A stretch of DNA of 64,000 nucleotides from Antedon mediterranea (taxonomy: Eukaryota; Echinodermata; Crinoidea; Comatulida; Antedonidae), in contig NC_092670.1 of assembly GCF_964355755.1 (NCBI RefSeq), forward strand, positions 16,739,201 to 16,803,200, written 5' to 3'. Position numbers and translations under genes: made by a program. Position 1 is the first letter of the stretch. Every line of letters begins with the position of its first letter. The notes under the pieces were generated by a model. The model was not told the DNA's origin, ran no database searches, and saw only the letters and a list, made by a program, of their open reading frames with translations. Positions 60,401-64,000 of the stretch are shown here, one piece after another.

Positions 60401-63400
60401 GTTGAAGTAACTTTAATACAGAACATGACCAACTATTGAGGGCTACAAATAAACTAAACTTCTACTCCAAGTTTCTATCGTGTTGGAAGATTAAAATAAC
60501 AATGTTCCTTTATGATTGCATGTTGCTGATGTTAACTTACTTCACTTTGGGCAATTGCCTCTGCCAGATCTTCCTCTTCTTGAATAGTTTCATTCTCTAA
60601 TTTATGCGCTTCATCAAGATGTTTCATCAACACTGCCACCACTACATTCACAAGGACGAATTGCGCCATCAGGACGAACGATACAAAGAACAACGGAGCA
60701 ATTACTGAATTTGCACAACAGTTCTGTTTGCAACTTGCCGATGAATCACACCCATCTGACCTAAGTGTGTCCTGCAAATCAATGAATATGTAAATTAGCA
60801 TATGGATATGCAAATTAGAATATGAGTATGTAAATTAGCATATGAATATAGAAATTAGCATATGAGTATGAAAATTAGAATGAGTATGTAAATTAGCATA
60901 TGAACATATAAATCATATGGTTATGCAAATTAGCATATGAATATGTAAATTAGCAAGTATAAATATGTAAATTAGCAAATATTTTTGTATAAATAATATT
61001 TGTTGGCATGGCATCTTTTGGAAAAGAGTACATACTACTATGGCAATCTAGTCCTTTTTAAGCTCTGTCAATATTCAATGCTTTGGTCTAACAACACTAA
61101 AAGTTGAATCAATAGTGATGAAAACTGTTCATAATTCCTTATACTCTTGTCTTTGTGTTTAATAACACTCTCATTTTACTATTTACACAGGTGCTGGAGA
61201 GTCTCTTTGTTTTCATCTGTACACTAATCATGCCTTACCTTCATAATACCATTCCAATTATCACCAGTCGCAACACGGAACAGTGTGAGGAAAGCAATAA
61301 AAAAGTTTTCAAAAGAAGCATGCCTGCCAAGACCTTCACAAGGATTGTCTTCAGAACAACCTATGTGTTATATAGAAACGAATAAACAGTATAAATAATG
61401 ATTTTGTTTAGAAAGATGCTCCCTAGTACCATCTGCCATGTTGATTTTATCCCCACCAATCATCATTGCCATCACTGTATTATAAGTCATAATATTTAGA
61501 TAAAATACGGTTCAGTATTACTTCTTACCTAATCGTCCAAATAACTCAACTCCCAAAGCAGCAAATATAAAAAATAAAAGAAAGAAAAGAAGACCAAGGT
61601 TTCCAACCTGTTGGGAAAAAATTATAAATAAATAACTATCTCATAAGAACATATAAGAAGAAAAACCTGCATTTTTAGGCTAATTTGATAGTATGATCAA
61701 CTGGGCACCCTTGGGCTGGCATTTTGAAAAATAAAACAAATTTGGATGATTAAAAAAGTGAATTTTATTGAGCTATATAATTAGTTTAATTTGTTACAGC
61801 TGGCTGTAATCCCATAGTTAAATATACACCATGTTGTATACAAATTATTTTTAAATATGTCTATATATAAACTGAATTTTACAGTATACAAGTTAAAGTT
61901 ATTCCCACGCATTTCTAAAAGCAGATTTGACTTACTATAATTACTACAAAGGTAAAATCTATATATAGCAACAGTATAAAACTACAAAAACAATACTAAA
62001 AAATAATACTAAGAAAATAATACGCAACTATATAAAAATGTTATTTAGGTTTTGTTGATGAAAATCATCTGACAAACAAAAATAACTATTATGTCATGGA
62101 TGATGTCATAGATTCCAACAGGCTGTGCCAATTACAGCACTTTCAATCACTAAATACGTATACTGTATGGTCAAATATTTATTACTATATTTTGTAAAAT
62201 TGAAATGAATACTCCACAATGTTTACCTGAGGAAAAGATTTCTGTACAGTGTACAAAAGGGTACGGATGCCATGAGCATACCTTAACAACTTGAGAACTA
62301 CAAAAGACATAACATGCAAAGAAAATGGAGGGAAAAAGCAGACAATAACACTATTAAACAACATGCAACATCAAAAAAATCTATACTGGTAGTCTATAAA
62401 CAACATTCAATCTCACGTTCTCAAAAGCATTAAAAAAATTTTAAACAAATGATTATGTGTTTGAAACAAGAGCATCCAATTGATTGTTTTTCTATGTTTT
62501 GAGAACATGTGTTTGAAGTTACATACTACAATAAAAGCTAGTACAATTACATTTCAATTCAACATTGATGTTTGATGAAATATCCAGAAATTTAAAGCCA
62601 TAAGTCATCAAGCAACAGTTTGTCATAATTGTAACTAAGATTGAGGTCAACAACGGATCCAGCTGACCTACTTTTTTATTGTTGAATTGTATCACATTGT
62701 ATGTGACATACATCAAGATCAATTCAAGAACATGTATGCATTTCAATAATGGCATAATAACAATAAGCATTTGATTTTAACATTTAAATACTTGTCTCGT
62801 GCAAGATCCCATGGAAATGTACATACAAGTGACAAGGTACAGGAAATAAACATTGACTTGGTGCTGCATAAGCTTCTTGATGTCAACAATATACAGTACG
62901 ACAATCAACATACATTTCACTACATTATCAGTACATTCATGCACTGTATAGCTAATATGCAAGTGGCAACAATACATCTCTAATGTAAACCATCTTTATG
63001 GTGTAAATACAGTGAGCACAGCATGCTAGGAGGAATGGGTAATGGGTATTAAAATACATGCCAAATTTATGCCATGTACTCTCGACATTACCTGTGGTAT
63101 CGCACCCATCAATACACCCAACAGCTCACGTAAACCTTTCATAGCTTTCATTATTTTTAACACTGTAGTGTCAAAGGTCAGCGTAGAAAAAACAATATAT
63201 TATGAATATTAAAAGTAAGAGGAGAAGAAATTGAATTTGTAAATTAAAGAGGTGTATATAGACAATAAAGAATTAAAGCTTTTTCTGTTACTATAAACAT
63301 ACTGTATGATATTCAATATATCACTGTACTAACTTACCTCTAGCAATTCTTAAAACCCTCATAACACGTATAATGGTTGGATTAATTGGAATAACATCGC

Positions 63401-64000
63401 CTTCTACTTCTTCTAAACCAATTCCAATAATTGACAATATTACAATCATCATATCAAGTTGATTCCATCTATAAATACATAAAGAATAATCAATATTAAA
63501 AAACAAAATTTAAATTAATATAAGAAATATGAAGGCAAAACTATTCTGGGACTTTGATATGGATTGTAATGATGATGATGATGATGAGGATATTGGTTAT
63601 AATAATAATGATTAGCAATAACAATTCAATGACAAAATGATGATTATATATGAATATTAATAATTGGGATAAACTTACTTGTCTTTTATATAGCGTTTAA
63701 AACTGTAGGCATATATCTTCAAAATGGCTTCCAGAACGAATACAACCGTAAACACATAATTAAAATAGCGTAGAACTTCAATTAGAAGCTATAAAAGTAA
63801 AAAAAAATTAAATTTGAAAATTGAAAAAATGTGAAATATATATATATAGAGGTTTCAATTAACAAACAAACCAACCTGTGGCATATCATAGAATTCCATT
63901 CCCATGGTGATGACATTTAGAAAGATTATAGAAGCAATAATAAGGTCAAAGTATTTGCTTTCAACCATAGCATGACATCGCCGTCGTGTTCTTCCGTAAT
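53161..64000 (-). CDS. Cav3: T-type (Cav3) voltage-gated calcium channel alpha-1 subunit, domain IV and C-terminus
   Basis: 3' part of the gene; the window codes about 805 residues when one of the two alternative 71-nt exons is used. Domain IV is complete from S1: [13 protein letters not shown], then [20 protein letters not shown], the S4 [17 protein letters not shown]5 [20 protein letters not shown], pore loop [14 protein letters not shown] and S6 [19 protein letters not shown]. The pore aspartate in TGDNWNG fits the EEDD filter of T-type channels, and S5/S6 match Cav3 rather than Cav1, Cav2 or NALCN. These plasma-membrane channels open at low voltage and shape pacemaking. The gene begins upstream (beyond 64000). 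It is co-orthologous to vertebrate CACNA1G/H/I. Confidence 0.94.
53250..53480 (-). repeat. Cav3: Coding 60-bp tandem repeat in the Cav3 last exon
   Basis: The + strand word ttactaggctcttgg recurs at about 53255, 53315 and 53375, and in altered form (cactaggccattgac) at 53435. The unit is a multiple of 3, so copy number can vary without breaking the frame. Confidence 0.9.
54642..54963. repeat. 31-bp minisatellite, 10 near-identical copies
   Basis: The unit tacagctttatatagttcta plus tagtatttta-type filler recurs with exact 31-bp steps from 54651 to 54930. It lies in the last Cav3 intron. The near-perfect identity means recent expansion. Confidence 0.97.
55155..55793. mobile_element. Non-autonomous DNA element, ~640 bp, in the last Cav3 intron
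   Basis: The left end tttaaagcccccttcactac is roughly the inverse of the right end (gcagggaaggggtctttaag). The interior is GC-richer with tgcattgcgcgcgg and repeated aggcctag motifs. No ORF is visible. Its right edge is within about 6 nt of the exon border at 55799 (the donor side). Confidence 0.6.
55799..55976 (-). CDS. Cav3: Cav3 C-tail exon
   Basis: It reads [20 protein letters not shown], then [20 protein letters not shown]. 178 nt, phase 0 to 1, ending EINA and one base of E, which continues into the last exon. The RVQSLP segment recalls the Ser/Pro-rich Cav3 tail. Confidence 0.75.
56111..56246. mobile_element. Foldback element, family A
   Basis: It begins taagctctgtctacatcaaa, has the centre atatcactaccatatttggg and ends tagtgtagacagagctg. 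It lies in a Cav3 intron. Confidence 0.85.
57085..57240. repeat. ~60-bp tandem repeat, about 2.5 copies
   Basis: The unit atgatgacataggtgcagat, then gagtacaggtcagaggttat, recurs at about 57089, 57140 and 57190 with substitutions. Confidence 0.8.
57645..58725. repeat. 43-bp minisatellite, 25 copies, each with a hairpin
   Basis: The word agtaaagagtg recurs from 57663 to 58699 in 43-bp steps, with one 4-nt insertion near 58457. Each unit contains aaagagt, a 7-nt spacer (gaaacat or similar), then actcttt: a perfect 7-bp stem. It lies in the Cav3 intron between exons 58822-58854 and 55799-55976. Confidence 0.97.
58822..58854 (-). CDS. Cav3: Cav3 33-nt microexon (C-tail)
   Basis: It reads [11 protein letters not shown] between a strong ttcttctgcag acceptor and gtactt. 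Phase 0 to 0, so it may be skipped in frame. Confidence 0.65.
60027..60065 (-). CDS. Cav3: Cav3 39-nt microexon (C-tail)
   Basis: It reads [13 protein letters not shown] between cacag and gtataa. It is in frame (phase 0 to 0), so it could be a cassette. The acceptor has a second AG (caggcag) that would allow a shorter form with a frameshift. Supported only by splice signals and composition. Confidence 0.6.
60541..60771 (-). CDS. Cav3: Cav3 exon: domain IV S6 and start of the C-tail
   Basis: It reads [20 protein letters not shown], then the S6 [20 protein letters not shown], then [20 protein letters not shown], an acidic helix. 231 nt, phase 0 to 0, donor gtaagt. Confidence 0.95.
60782..60980. 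repeat. ~20-bp AT-rich repeat (atgtaaattagcatatga)
   Basis: About ten imperfect copies of atgtaaattagcatatgaat begin only about 10 nt upstream (minus strand) of the acceptor of the Cav3 S6 exon. Variants include atgcaaat, the octamer motif. Confidence 0.85.
61239..61360 (-). CDS. Cav3: Cav3 exon: domain IV pore loop
   Basis: It reads [20 protein letters not shown] then [20 protein letters not shown]. The turret has paired cysteines, and the aspartate of GDNW is the fourth selectivity-filter residue. 122 nt, phase 1 to 0. Confidence 0.95.
61529..61607 (-). CDS. Cav3: Cav3 exon: domain IV S5
   Basis: It reads [20 protein letters not shown] then ELFGRL, nearly identical to the S5 of known Cav3 channels. 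79 nt, phase 0 to 1. Confidence 0.95.
62227..62297 (-). CDS. Cav3: Cav3 alternative exon B: end of S4 and S4-S5 linker
   Basis: 71 nt, phase 1 to 0, reads [20 protein letters not shown] then SFPQ. Borders are ttgtag and gtaaac. About half its residues match the vertebrate Cav3 segment. It differs from exon A most in the linker half (LLYTVQKSF against LLGVLMGAI). Confidence 0.88.
63092..63162 (-). CDS. Cav3: Cav3 alternative exon A: end of S4 and S4-S5 linker
   Basis: 71 nt, phase 1 to 0, reads [20 protein letters not shown] then AIPQ. Borders are ctacag and gtaatg. It aligns with the family segment VLKLLKMAVGMRALLDTV. It has the same length and phase as exon B, and the two cannot both be included without a frameshift. 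Confidence 0.87.
63338..63468 (-). CDS. Cav3: Cav3 exon: domain IV S3-S4
   Basis: It reads [20 protein letters not shown] and then [16 protein letters not shown], with arginines at every third position (S4 gating charges). It ends phase 1 before the alternative exons. Confidence 0.95.
63679..63788 (-). CDS. Cav3: Cav3 exon: domain IV S2
   Basis: It reads [20 protein letters not shown] then [17 protein letters not shown], with S2 acidic residues (E in FVLEAILK) as in voltage sensors. 110 nt, phase 0 to 2. Confidence 0.94.
63876..64000 (-). CDS. Cav3: Cav3 exon: domain IV S1 (runs off the window)
   Basis: It reads [20 protein letters not shown] and then [21 protein letters not shown] up to donor gttggt. 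Phase 0 at the 3' end. The basic stretch at the start is the end of the III-IV linker. Confidence 0.92.

Noticed and set aside
63092-63162. Exon A as belonging to a different, nested channel gene
   Set aside because: Same strand, same phase and same flanking exons as exon B; no other channel exons lie nearby.
1-64000. CRISPR arrays, operons, prophage or bacterial features
   Set aside because: All coding regions are split by spliceosomal introns and the products are conserved animal proteins; the tandem repeats are minisatellites with no spacers.

Overview
The window is from an AT-rich invertebrate animal nuclear genome. Every gene is split by spliceosomal introns, the encoded proteins are conserved animal ones, and the introns are full of minisatellites, foldback (MITE-like) elements, a tRNA-derived SINE and truncated non-LTR retrotransposons. 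The long run of single-exon EGF modules is typical of echinoderms and other invertebrate deuterostomes (fibropellin/Notch-like proteins). An echinoderm is my best guess, but the class cannot be fixed from sequence alone.

Layout. (1) 776-30533, + strand: the 3' part of a giant single-pass membrane protein gene. It has 26 EGF modules, one CUB domain, 11 more EGF modules, a transmembrane helix and a ~110-residue tail ending in a PDZ-ligand-like TTL. Its 5' end lies upstream of the window. (2) 33728-40217, + strand: a complete 13-exon USP22-type deubiquitinase gene (about 528 aa). (3) 42716-44117, - strand: a 4-exon gene for mitochondrial ribosomal protein L27. (4) 45149-50070, + strand: a complete 9-exon MFSD11 (UNC93-like) gene of about 444 aa, head to head with MRPL27. 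(5) 53161-64000, - strand: the 3' part of a T-type (Cav3) calcium channel alpha-1 gene, covering domain IV and a long repeat-containing C-terminal tail. All exon joins given were checked for reading frame and splice phase by eye.

The observations I rate highest are these. The Cav3 gene has two 71-nt exons with identical phases that both encode the end of domain-IV S4 and the S4-S5 linker, so including both would break the frame; this looks like an undescribed mutually exclusive exon pair at the gating hinge. A 43-bp inverted duplication puts the same sequence, in the same orientation, upstream of both MRPL27 and MFSD11. In USP22 a duplicated 3' splice site plus exon start forms a decoy just upstream of the real exon, and another intron is GC-AG. 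Several foldback repeat families share terminal inverted repeats across the window. A 25-copy 43-bp minisatellite, each unit able to fold as a hairpin, lies in a Cav3 intron. Human USP22, MRPL27, MFSD11 and CACNA1G all lie on chromosome 17, so the window probably samples an ancient linkage group.
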